Shown here: positions 24,973 to 34,400 of the stretch, piece by piece
Position numbering within the stretch: position 1 is the stretch's first letter
Layout of the letters: each line of letters opens with the position of its first letter
NCBI GenBank assembly: GCA_016716265.1
Contig: JADJWQ010000002.1
Coordinates: 643,001-707,000 of the forward strand
DNA length: 64,000 nucleotides
Origin: Planctomycetota bacterium
GTDB taxonomy: Bacteria; Planctomycetota; UBA1135; UBA2386
Direction of reading: 5' to 3'
The notes under the pieces: model-generated
Seen by the model: only the letters and a program-made list of their open reading frames with translations
The model's database searches: none
What the model was told of the DNA's origin: nothing
Made by a program: the position numbers and the translations under genes

Positions 24973-27443
24973 CAGCGCGACTCCTCCGGGTCGGCCGGCG
25001 TGATCGGCACGGCGCGGCGGCCGCCGATCTCGCCGGTGCCGAGCTCCGGGCCGGTCGGCCGCGAGCCGTCGAGCTCGGGCGGGGTGTCGGGCCGCCGGTA
25101 GCGGGGGAACTCGAAGCCGCCGAAGCGATCGAGGTCGTCGACGGTCGCCCGCGGGTCGTCGAGCGTGAGCTGGGTCGAGCCGGTCCACTTCGGATCGACG
25201 ACCTTCAGGCGGCGGTTGCCGATGTACTGCGCGGCCTCCAGCTTCTTGCGGTCGCTGATCTCCTGCAGGTCGAGGAAGTCCTCCTCGTCGAGGATCGTCG
25301 GCGTGACGAAGAAGTAGAGGTTCGTCTTGCGCAGCTCGGTGCTGCGGTTGCGGAACAGGGCGCCGAGCAGCGGGATGTCCTTCAGGTACGGGATGCCCGA
25401 CTCGCTCTCCGATTCGGCGTCCTCGATGATGCCGCCGAGCACCATCGTCGAGCCGCTCGGCAGCGTGACCTGCGTGCGGACCTGGCGGCTGATCGTGATG
25501 CCGCCGGTGGTCGGGTCGGCCTGGCCGACGAATCGCGACACCGTCAGGTCGATGTTGAGGCGCAGGTAGTCGTTGGTCGAGATCGACGGCGAGATGTTCA
25601 GCTCGATACCGGCGCGGCGCGGCTCGCCGACGCCGGTCTGCGTCGTCGCCGTGCCCTGCGTCTGCGTCAGCGTCGGCCGGTTCTCCTCGCTCTTGACCAG
25701 CGCGCTCTCGTTGTTGTTCACGACGATGCTCGGCAGCGACAGGATGTTCGAGCGGTCGTCGGTCTGCAGTGCATTGACGAGCACCGGGATCGCGAAGTCC
25801 TGGTTGCCGATGACGCCGCCGGTCAGGCCCTGCAGCGGATTCTCGAAGTCCGGCAGCCGCGTGTCGGGGAGCCCGTCGCCGTCGGAATCGGAGAACGTCG
25901 AGAGGCCGAAGTTCGTGAATCCGAAGCCGCGCGTGAAGTCGCCGTCGGCGAGGTCGAGGAGGCCGAGCTCGACGCCGAGGCGGTCGAGGTCGTTGGTGCT
26001 CAGCTCGACCAGCGCGGCCTCGATCAGCACCTGCGGCTGGCGCACGTCGAGCAGATCGATCATCTGCCGGAGCTGCCGGAAGTTCGATTGCGTCGCGGAG
26101 ACCAGCAGGGCATTGCTCTCGGGGAACGCGACGATGACGGTCTGCCGGGGCTGCCGCTGCTGGCCGGTCGCTCCGGCGGTGCCCTGCTGGGCCTGGCGCG
26201 TCGCGTTCAGGTCCTCGCGCAGGAAGTTGCGGAGCGTGTTCTCGAGGTCCTCGGCCAGCACGTTCTTGAGCTGCACGACCTGGATGTCGCTGGTGCCGGC
26301 CTCGATCGGCACGTCGAGGCGCGCGATCAGGTCGAGCGCTTCGACGATCCGCGTCGGCGTGCCCGACACGACGAGCGCATTGAGCGATGGCTGCGCGTAG
26401 ACCTTGACCTCGTCGTTCTGGCCGGCCGCGATCGTGCCGCCGGCGGCGGGCTGCGCGGCCTGCGTCAGCGAGCGGTTGCGGTCCTCGAGGATCTGCTCGA
26501 GCAGCGGCAGCAGCTCTTCGGCCGTCGCGTGCTCGAGGCGCACGATGCGGGTGTCCTGCTCCGGGAGCTCGGGCGGCACGTCGGCCAGCCGCAGGATCTG
26601 CCACGCGGCGTAGACCTGCGGCCCGAAGCCCTGCAGCAGCAGCGAGCGCGGATCACCGAGGTTGCCGGGGATCAGGCCACCGGCCTGGCCGGCCGACTGC
26701 GAGAAGAACGGCCGCAGCGCGGTCGCGGCGTTCTGTGCGTTGATGTTCTGCAGGCGCACGGTCGTCAGCACCTGCACGCCGGTCTGCGTCGCGAAGTCGG
26801 CGAGCTGCTCGATCGGCACGTAGCGCGCGCTCGACGCGATCTCGGTCCGCTTCGGACCCTGCATCGACACGACCTCGGTGATCTCGGTGCCGCCGCCGCC
26901 GCGGAGCACGCAGGCGAAGCCCTGGATGTAGAGCATCGTCTGGAAGAACGAGAAGAACTCCTCGCGCTGCAGGCGGACCGTGCCGACGAAGTTCACCTTG
27001 CTGTTCTGCGCCTGCAGCTCCGACTCGGTGAAGGTGATCACCTTGCCGGTCACGCGCTCGGTCAGCTTGATGAACTCCTTGATCTCGAGGCCGGTCGCCT
27101 CGTTGATCGACATCACGATCGTGTCGTTCTCGATCGTGAGCCGGACGTTCGGCTGCGTCTCCTCGCCCTGCGCGGGGAGCGCGGCGAGCGGCGCGAGCAC
27201 CGAGAGCAGCAGCGCGGCCAGCGTGCGCCAGGCCGCGCGCGCCGGACGGACGTCCGGGGCACCGGCTGGGAGCGACGCGCCGCGGGCGACCGCCCCGCGC
27301 GTGCGGAAACCTGGCCCGCGCGTGCGGAAACCCGGCCCGCGCGTGCGGAAACCGGGCCCGCGCGATCCGGCAGGTCCGTGCGTGGACGGGTGAGCGAGGC
27401 GCTCCGCGTGGTTGACGAGCATCACGTGCAATCGACGTCCCAT
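24972..27443 (-). CDS. gspD: Type II secretion outer-membrane secretin
   Basis: Encodes 823 residues. The N0, N1, N2 and N3 periplasmic domains are followed by the secretin core, with the diagnostic 'VLGGIIEDAESESESGIPYL', 'KDIPLLGALFRNRSTELRKT' and LYFFVTPTILDEEDF. The N terminus is odd: about 70 residues, including three copies of R-G-P-G-F-R-T, precede a normal hydrophobic signal (AAWRTLAALLLSVLAPLAAL-PAQ). No ATG, GTG or TTG lies closer to that signal, so the start is ATG 27443 or 27422. It forms the outer-membrane gate and is the first gene of the operon. Confidence 0.93.
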   Translation of the reverse strand: MGRRLHVMLVNHAERLAHPSTHGPAGSRGPGFRTRGPGFRTRGPGFRTRGAVARGASLPAGAPDVRPARAAWRTLAALLLSVLAPLAALPAQGEETQPNVRLTIENDTIVMSINEATGLEIKEFIKLTERVTGKVITFTESELQAQNSKVNFVGTVRLQREEFFSFFQTMLYIQGFACVLRGGGGTEITEVVSMQGPKRTEIASSARYVPIEQLADFATQTGVQVLTTVRLQNINAQNAATALRPFFSQSAGQAGGLIPGNLGDPRSLLLQGFGPQVYAAWQILRLADVPPELPEQDTRIVRLEHATAEELLPLLEQILEDRNRSLTQAAQPAAGGTIAAGQNDEVKVYAQPSLNALVVSGTPTRIVEALDLIARLDVPIEAGTSDIQVVQLKNVLAEDLENTLRNFLREDLNATRQAQQGTAGATGQQRQPRQTVIVAFPESNALLVSATQSNFRQLRQMIDLLDVRQPQVLIEAALVELSTNDLDRLGVELGLLDLADGDFTRGFGFTNFGLSTFSDSDGDGLPDTRLPDFENPLQGLTGGVIGNQDFAIPVLVNALQTDDRSNILSLPSIVVNNNESALVKSEENRPTLTQTQGTATTQTGVGEPRRAGIELNISPSISTNDYLRLNIDLTVSRFVGQADPTTGGITISRQVRTQVTLPSGSTMVLGGIIEDAESESESGIPYLKDIPLLGALFRNRSTELRKTNLYFFVTPTILDEEDFLDLQEISDRKKLEAAQYIGNRRLKVVDPKWTGSTQLTLDDPRATVDDLDRFGGFEFPRYRRPDTPPELDGSRPTGPELGTGEIGGRRAVPITPADPEESR
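27294..27370 (-). repeat. 21-bp tandem repeat in gspD leader
   Basis: Three 21-bp units plus a partial fourth, each encoding RGPGFRT on the - strand. The units start at 27294, 27315 and 27336 and differ at one or two bases. The repeat length is a multiple of three, so copy-number change would not break the gspD frame. The repeat lies between the chosen start codon and the hydrophobic signal sequence. Confidence 0.85.
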
Positions 27444-27622
27444 GGCGACAGCTCCGCGGATCCCTCGTAGGGTCGGGATCGTGCGAGGGTGACCGCGGCG
27501 GACCTCGCCGGGACGTCGCTGAGACGTGTGCGAGGGGCGGCCACGATCGCCGCTCGGACGGAGACCCGCGCGGTTTTATTTCCGCCGCCCGAAGCGGGGA
27601 AGCGCGCTTTTGACCGTTTCGG

Positions 27623-27651
27623 TTGGCAGCCGCGACGGCATCCGTTACGAC
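27623..27651 (+). promoter_or_regulatory. Probable promoter of the ptsN-like gene
   Basis: TTGGCA (27623-27628) and TACGAC (27646-27651) are separated by 17 bases, ending 46 bases before the ATG at 27698. Upstream, at 27574-27582, lies TTTTATTT, an AT-rich island rare in this window, in the gap between divergent gspD and this gene. Confidence 0.5.
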
Positions 27652-27697
27652 TGCGAGACTCGACTCCGAGCCCGCCTGCGGCGGCGCGGTGCGCGCG

Positions 27698-28168
27698 ATG
27701 AAGCTGTCGGAACTGATCGCGGAGAAACTGGTCCTGCATCCGCTGTCCGCGAAGGACAAGTGGGAGGCGATCCGGCTGCTGGTGCGCGCCGCGGTCGATG
27801 CCGGTGCGCTGCGCGCGGAGCGGTTCGAGGCGGTGCACGAGGCGCTCGTCGCGCGCGAGCGCAGCATGACGACCGGTATCGAGCACGGCGTCGCGATTCC
27901 CCACGCCGCGGTCGATGGCATCGAGGATGTCATCACCGTGCTCGCGATCGCACCCGCCGGCGTGCCGTTCGAGGCGCTCGACGGCCGCCCGTCGCGCATC
28001 CTGGTCTGCCTGGTGATCCCGCGGCACAAGAAGCTGCTTCACATCAAGACCCTCGCGGAGATCGCGAAGCTCCTGAACCGGGCCGAGGTCCGCGAGGAAC
28101 TGCTGGCGACGCGCGATGCGCGCGAGGTCGTCGAGCTGGTGCGGCGCCGCGAGCGGGAGATCGCGTGA
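27698..28168 (+). CDS. ptsN: PTS EIIA (PtsN-like) domain protein
   Basis: Encodes 156 residues from the ATG at 27698; an in-frame GTG at 27623 lies inside the probable promoter. It is a single PTS_EIIA type 2 domain: 'SMTTGIEHGVAIPHAAVDGI' holds the phospho-accepting histidine at about His69, and CLVIPRHKKLLHIKTLAEIA is the conserved second half. Stand-alone EIIA-Ntr proteins take phosphate from a HPr-like carrier and regulate nitrogen, potassium or carbon metabolism; transport is not implied. No EI, HPr or permease component is nearby. The next gene starts within about 25 bases of its stop. Confidence 0.85.
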   Translation: MKLSELIAEKLVLHPLSAKDKWEAIRLLVRAAVDAGALRAERFEAVHEALVARERSMTTGIEHGVAIPHAAVDGIEDVITVLAIAPAGVPFEALDGRPSRILVCLVIPRHKKLLHIKTLAEIAKLLNRAEVREELLATRDAREVVELVRRREREIA

Positions 28169-28190
28169 GCGCGCCGTGCGCGCCGCAACG

Positions 28191-31100
28191 GTGAGCGCCG
28201 ATCGAGAGGCCCGCAGCGGCGCGGGCGCGGGCGCCGTCGCGCTGCGCCTCGTCGCGGCGCTGTGCGCCGGCTTCGGCGGGCTCGTCGCCGAGACCGTCGC
28301 GCTGCGCCGGCACGCGCTCGGCCTCGGCAGCGGCGCCGCGGCCGCGACCTGGGTGCTCGGCGCGTTCCTGGTCGGGCTCGGCGCCGGCGGCTTGCTGGCG
28401 AGCCGGCTGCCGGCGCGGCTGCGCGGCGTGCGGGTCGCGGCGCTCGGCTACGCCGTCGTCGCGGCACTCGTGCTCGCGGGAGACGCGGTCGCGCGCGGCC
28501 TCGGCGCGGTCGGTCCGTTCGCCGGTGCGGTGCTGGTCGCCGGCTGGCCGGGGTTGCCGGCGCTGGCGATGGGGCTCGCGTTCCCGCTGCTGTTCGGTGG
28601 GCTGCGCGGCCGTTCGGCGCCGGGGTTGCTGGTCGGTGCCAACACGCTCGGCTCGGTCGGCGCCGCCTGGCTGGCCGGCAACCTGCTGGTGCCCGAGTGG
28701 GGGCTGCGCGCGAGCGCGTGGCTCGCCGCGGCGAGCTACGCGACCGCTGCCGGGAGCGCCTGGCTCGGCGCCGGGTCCACGCCGCGCGGGGACCGCGAGC
28801 GACCGCGGGCCACCACCGGGGCGCTGCGGCTCGCCGCGGTGGCGGGATTCGTGATGCTCGGCTACGAGGTCCTGCTGCTGCGGCGGCTGCCGTTCTTCCT
28901 CGAGGGCTTCCAGCCGACGCTCGCCGGCGTGCTCGCCTGCTGCCTGCTGTTCGCCGCGCTCGGCGCGTTCGCCGGTCGCCTGTTCGCCGGCGCCCACCGC
29001 GGGCCCGCCGTGGCGGTCGCGGCGGCGGGGGTCGCGATCGCCTGCGGCGCGGTCGAACGCTTCGCGCCGGGGCTCGGCCGGCTGCCGGTCGACGACGACC
29101 TCGGCCTGCACCTGCGCGTGCTGGCGACCGCCGCGGTGCCCGCCGCGCTGCCGTGCTTCCTGTGCGGTGCGGTCGTGCCCGCGCTGCTCGCACGGGCCGC
29201 GCCGAGCGGTCGCGACGCGCTCGCCGGCGCGCTGTTCTGTGCACAGGGGCTCGGTGCGCTCGCCGGCTCGCTGGCGGTCGGCTGGTTGGCGCCGTGGTGC
29301 GCGCCGGGCTCGTTCTTCGTCGTGGCGCCGCTCGGGCTCGCGGCGGTCGCGCTGGTGGCGGTGCCGGGACCGCGGCTCGCGCGGCTCGGTGCGGTGGCGG
29401 CGGTCGTCGTCGCCGGGCTGCTCGGACTGACCGGCGCCGGCACCCCCGGTGCGCCGCGCTCGCCGATCGACGGCTCGCGCAACGACCGGCCCGGCGCGCT
29501 GCGCACGGTCGCGTTCCGCACCGATCCGGTGACGACCGCCACGGTGGCGCTCGACCGGCGCGACCACGGGATGGTCCTGTTCACCGACGAGTTCCGCGCC
29601 GCCGAGACCGGTCCCGGGACCAGCTACATGCGGCTGCTCGGGCACCTGCCGTTGCTGCTGCGCGAGCACCTCGAACGCGCTGCAGTGATCGCGCTCGGCA
29701 CCGGCACGACGGCCGCGGCGGTCGTCGAGTGGCCGGACCCAGCGACGATCGACGTCGTCGAGATCTCGCCGGCCGTGCTGTCGTTGTGCGACCTGTTCGG
29801 CGGCGACGGACCGGTGTCGACCGGCGAGCCGGCGCCGTTCCGCGCCGACCCGCGCACGCGGACACACGCGATGGACGGGCGGCGCTGGCTCGCCCGGCAG
29901 CCGGCCGGCTCGCTGCACCTCGTGACGATGGAGCCGCTGCTGCCGTACGCGCCGGGCACGACCGCGCTGTACAGCCGCGAGTTCTACGCGCTCGCGCGCT
30001 CGCGGCTCGCGCCCGGCGGGCTCGCCGTGCAATGGGTGCCCACGCACGCGATGCCGGTCGCCGCGTTCGAGACGCTGCTCGCGACGTTCGGTGACGCGTT
30101 TCCCTGCACGTCCGTGTGGCTCGTCGACCAGTCGACGCTGCTGGTCGGCTCCGATGCGCCGCACCTGCCCGACGCGCTGACGCTGGCGCGGCGCCTGAGC
30201 GCGGATGCGCCGCCGGCCGCGCGGCGCACGCTGCACGAGGCCGGGATCGCGCGGGTCGACGACCTGCGCGCCGCGTTCGTCGGCAGCGGGCCGTTCACCG
30301 CGTTCGCCGGCGCGCGGCGGCTGTGCGACGACCAGCCGTTCCTCGAGCACATCGGCTACTGGAGCGGCGAGGCGCGGCTCGGCTTCCTCGCCGGCAACCT
30401 GGAGCGGCTCGCCGCGCTCGCGACGGCAGCGCCGTTCGACAGCGGCGGTGTGGACTGGCCCGCGGTGCGCACGGCGCGCCTCGCGGGCCGCGCGGCCGGG
30501 TCGCTCGACCCGCTCGACCCGGGTGGCACGGCCGCGCAGGAGGCGGCGCGGCGGCTCGCCGCCCTGCGCATCGCGGCGCCGGGCTCCGTGCTGCTACAGC
30601 GCGAGGAGACGCTCGCGCTGCGCGCGCTGATGCGGCGGGAGGTCGAGCGCGCCGATGCGCGGACCGCGCGCGCGCTCGCGCGCGCCCAGCTGCGCCGTGA
30701 TCCGGGCGACGCCGAGCTGTGGCTGGCGGCGTCGACCGACGACGGCACGCCGACCCCCGAGGCGATCGACGCGGCGCTCGCGCTCGACCCGACGTTGATC
30801 GACCGGCCGGGGCGCTACCGGGCGGCGATCCGCGCGCTGCGGAGCGACGCGCCGCCGAGCCCGCTCGCCGACCTCGCGCGGCTGCCGGAAGGCGCGTCGC
30901 TCGCCGCCGCCGTCGCTCGCGACGGCGCGCGGGCAGCGGTCTACCGCGCCGCGTTCCCGGTCCGCTGTGCGCTCGCGCTGTGCGGGGTCGCCCGCGAGCG
31001 GCCGCTGAGTGCGGCCGAGCAGAGCGCGCTCGCGCCGCTGCTCGATCCGGCGTCGTTCGACGCTCTGTGCGATGGCGTGATGGCGCGCGGTGGGGATCCG

Positions 31101-31397
31101 AACACCGAGCTGCTGCCGCTGTGGCGTCGCGACCTCGCACCGGGTGCGGTGCTGGTCGACCTCGCGCGCGACCCCGATCCGGCCCGGCGCAGCGCGCTCG
31201 CCGAGGCGCTCGGGGGCCGCCGCGACGCACCGTCGCGCGCCCTGCTCGCCGACCTGCTCGAGGACGTGCACATCGACGTGCGCCGCACCGCCGCCGTCGC
31301 CCTGCAGCGCACGACGCGGGGGTCGGTCGCCTACGATCCGCAATGGCCGGCGGAGCGTCGCAGCGAGGCCGCCGCGAAGCTGCGTGGCGGCGGCTGA
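28191..31397 (+). CDS. Membrane protein fused to spermidine-synthase-like and HEAT domains
   Basis: Encodes 1068 residues from the GTG at 28191; a GTG at 28176 is equally possible. About residues 10-430 are a polytopic membrane region with roughly 10-12 helices ('LVAALCAGFGGLVAETVALR', 'GCEQGLGALAGSLAVGW'-type stretches). A Rossmann methyltransferase-like domain follows: AAVIALGTGTTAAAVVEWPD (motif I), 'TIDVVEISPAVLSLCDLF' and 'AMDGRRWLARQPAGSLHLVT'. The layout matches fused polyamine-synthase-like membrane proteins; the D-to-M change in 'VTMEPLLPY' makes aminopropyl transfer doubtful. The last 400 residues are helical and end in HEAT-type units. It probably shares a transcript with the ptsN-like gene. 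Confidence 0.78.
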   Translation: MSADREARSGAGAGAVALRLVAALCAGFGGLVAETVALRRHALGLGSGAAAATWVLGAFLVGLGAGGLLASRLPARLRGVRVAALGYAVVAALVLAGDAVARGLGAVGPFAGAVLVAGWPGLPALAMGLAFPLLFGGLRGRSAPGLLVGANTLGSVGAAWLAGNLLVPEWGLRASAWLAAASYATAAGSAWLGAGSTPRGDRERPRATTGALRLAAVAGFVMLGYEVLLLRRLPFFLEGFQPTLAGVLACCLLFAALGAFAGRLFAGAHRGPAVAVAAAGVAIACGAVERFAPGLGRLPVDDDLGLHLRVLATAAVPAALPCFLCGAVVPALLARAAPSGRDALAGALFCAQGLGALAGSLAVGWLAPWCAPGSFFVVAPLGLAAVALVAVPGPRLARLGAVAAVVVAGLLGLTGAGTPGAPRSPIDGSRNDRPGALRTVAFRTDPVTTATVALDRRDHGMVLFTDEFRAAETGPGTSYMRLLGHLPLLLREHLERAAVIALGTGTTAAAVVEWPDPATIDVVEISPAVLSLCDLFGGDGPVSTGEPAPFRADPRTRTHAMDGRRWLARQPAGSLHLVTMEPLLPYAPGTTALYSREFYALARSRLAPGGLAVQWVPTHAMPVAAFETLLATFGDAFPCTSVWLVDQSTLLVGSDAPHLPDALTLARRLSADAPPAARRTLHEAGIARVDDLRAAFVGSGPFTAFAGARRLCDDQPFLEHIGYWSGEARLGFLAGNLERLAALATAAPFDSGGVDWPAVRTARLAGRAAGSLDPLDPGGTAAQEAARRLAALRIAAPGSVLLQREETLALRALMRREVERADARTARALARAQLRRDPGDAELWLAASTDDGTPTPEAIDAALALDPTLIDRPGRYRAAIRALRSDAPPSPLADLARLPEGASLAAAVARDGARAAVYRAAFPVRCALALCGVARERPLSAAEQSALAPLLDPASFDALCDGVMARGGDPNTELLPLWRRDLAPGAVLVDLARDPDPARRSALAEALGGRRDAPSRALLADLLEDVHIDVRRTAAVALQRTTRGSVAYDPQWPAERRSEAAAKLRGGG

Positions 31398-31406
31398 GCG
31401 GGTCGA

Positions 31407-34400
31407 TCAGCGCCGGTCGAGCGCGCGCCGGATGCCGTCGGCCAGCAGCTGCGCGACCAGCTCGTCACCGGTCGCGGTCGGGTGGATGCCGTCGTGGGTG
31501 AGGAGCCCGCGCGGCGCCGCCGCGAGCGTGCCGTCCAGGCGCAGCGTGCGATTGTGGTTCTGCAGCCAGGCGATCGAAGCCGCGCGCAGGTCGACGAGCG
31601 TGGCGCCCTCGCGAGCCGCCACGCTGCGGACGATCGCCGCGAAGCGGTCGATGCGCGGGTCGTGAGGATTGGTGCCGTCGGGAAGCTCGCCGGCGAGGAA
31701 CGGCGTCGCCAGCACGGTGCGCGCGCCGACCTCTGCGGAGTGCCGGCACAGCTCGCGCAGGCCCGCCTCGAAGTCCGGCTCGGGCGTGCCGCGCCAGGTG
31801 ACGTCGTTGATGCCGATGAACACGACCGCGACCGCCGTGCGGTCCGCGCGCAGCACATCGGCGAACGGCGCCTGCGCGGCATCGCCATCGGCGTCGGTGC
31901 GGCCGCCCTCGCGCGCACTGCGCGGTGATCCGTCGCGCAGGTCGGCGACGCCGCCGCCATTGATCCCACGATTGCGGACCTGCACGCCGAGCGGCAGGAC
32001 CGCGCTCTCGATGCGCCCGGTCACGCCGCCGAGCCAGGTGATCGAGTCGCCGAAGCACGATACGACGTCGCCCGCGCGCAGCGGTGAGTCGGCGGCAGCG
32101 AGCGCGGCGAGGCCCTGGCATTCGTAGCGCGACCGACGCGCGGCGTCGGCAGCGGGATCGGTCGCGAACGGCGGGTCGCGCGGAGCGACGAGCGCCCCGG
32201 GTCGCAGCGCACCGTCGGGATCGACCACGGCGCGGTACAGCTCCGCGGGACGGCCGCGCGGGGCGACGAAGCCGACGCCGGCGGAGCCGCTCGCGGGCAG
32301 CGTGCCCGCGGTCAGCAGGGCGCGATCGGCGTCGGGGTCGAAGCCGACGATCCGCAGCGCGCCGGTCCACGGCTCCCGCGCGGCGAGCGCGACGCGGTCG
32401 GGCGCGTCCGGGCGGCAGCGCAGCGCGCAGTCGGTCGCGAGCGACCACGCGCCGAGCTGGCAGTCGGCGTCGGTCGCGAGCGCCAGCTCGACGCGGTCGG
32501 GGCCGGCGAGCACCACGCCGACGGTCGCCGCGATCGTGCCGCCCGCCGCGACGCGCAGCGGCGTCGTGGAGCCGGCCGCGCCGGCGATGCGCAGCGTGCC
32601 GGCCCCGGTCACCGGCGCGGCGAACGTGAGCGGGTTGCCGCCGCCGCTGTCGATCGTCAGGGTCGCACCGGCGGCGAGGTGGATGCCGCCGGTCAGGGTC
32701 ACCGGGCCACCGAGCCACAGCGTCGCGTCGGCGTCGACGCGCAGGGCCTGCGGCAGCGCGACCGCCGCGAGGAACAGCTTGCCCCCGCGCAGCGTCACGC
32801 GCGTGTCCGCGGCGCCGAGCGCGCCCGGGCGGCGGACGACCAGCATGCCGCCGTCGACACGGATCGTTCCGTCGAACGTCGCGGAGCTGTCGGCCGTGAG
32901 CTCGACCCCGCCGTCGGCGTCACCCGCGATGACGACCGTGCCGGTGCCGGCCAACGGCGCAGCGATGCGCAGCAGGTGCGCGTCGTGCGTCCACGCATTG
33001 TCATTGCGCAAGGTCACGGTGCCGTCGACCTGCAGGCGGTCGGCGGCGAGCGTCTGGTTCGACGGCGTCGGCGTGCGCCGGTAGTCGACGAGCGCGCCGT
33101 CGTCGAGGCGCAGGCTGCCGGCGCGGACGAGCGTCGCCGCGGACAGCGAGGCGTCGAAGGTCAGCGTGTGGATGGCGGTGCCGTCCGGGAGTTGCGGGAC
33201 GGGTGCGTCCGGCGTGACCGTGAGGCTCGCGCCAGCGGGGGTCCGGTCGCGCGCCTCGGCGTCGGCCCACACCGCGAGCTCGTTCAGGTGCACGCCGACG
33301 TTCGCGGTGTTGTGCAGCAGGTCGACCCGCACGAAGCGTGCGGGGGTCGGCGGGAAGCGATCCTCGATACCGGCGGGACCGGCGGGCTCGCGCGCGGAGC
33401 GGTGGTCGCCGACGGTCGTCCACGTCGCACCGTCCGCCGACGCCTCGACGGTGTAGCGGTAGGCGCGGTGACCGTCGTGGTAGGTGACGACGCGGACACG
33501 GTCGATCGCGTGGATGTCGCCGAGGTCCACCTCGAGCCACTGCGGGTAGGGATGCGCGTGCCACCCCGAGGCATTGGACGGATCGCCGTCGACCGCGAGC
33601 ATCGGCAACATCGCACCCTCGGTGCCTCCCGAGCAGCGCACCGGGCGGCCCGTCGCCAGGCTCGCCGTCGCTGGCGGCGTGGCGGCCACGAACGGCTGCG
33701 GGGTCGGCGCGAGCTCGGCGGGGGGTGCGTCGAGCGGCAGCAGCAGCTCCTCGAACGCGATGGGCTCGGCGGCGCCCGGCAGGCGCACGCGGAGGTTCAG
33801 TTCGTTGCGGATCGAGCGGAAGAAGTAGCGCAGCGTCAGCTCGTGCACACCGGCACGGAGGTCGCCGCGGGTGACGTCGTGCGCGGGCGAGCCCGGGTGC
33901 TGTCGCCACGCGACGCGCGTGCCGCCGAGCCACAGCTCGGCCAGCCCGTCGTCGCTGCGCAGCAGGAACTCGTGCGGTCCGTCGGTCGGCACCCGCACTC
34001 GCCCGTGCAGCTCCAGCGCATACGGCTCGAAGGCGTCGGGGATGCGCGTGTCGACGTGACCGAACGGCTCGATGCGCGCGAACAGCCGTGCATTGATCGA
34101 CGCGATCCGCTCCGGCGTCGCGCGACCGAGCGTGCCGCTGCGCGCCGGTGTCGACGCCGCGAGGTCCGGCATCGCGTCCCAACCCAGCCGCGGCGGAGCG
34201 GGGAAGAAGCGGTAGCGATAGCAGGGCTCGCGCGTGTCGGGCGGTGGACGCGGCCCGTCCGCCAGCACCTGGTCGACGAGCGGTGCCAGCCGCTCGACGC
34301 GGCTGGCGAAGTCGGCGAACGCCCGCGGACGATCCGGAGTCCAGGTGCGCTCCGCGATCGCCGGCAGCCGGGTGCGCAGGAGCTGGATCGCGACGTCGGG

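Noticed and set aside
28044..30350. 768-codon opposite-strand frame across the spermidine-synthase-like gene
   Set aside because: Shadow of the 1068-residue membrane-fusion gene; the translation is Arg/Glu/Gln-rich without a fold.
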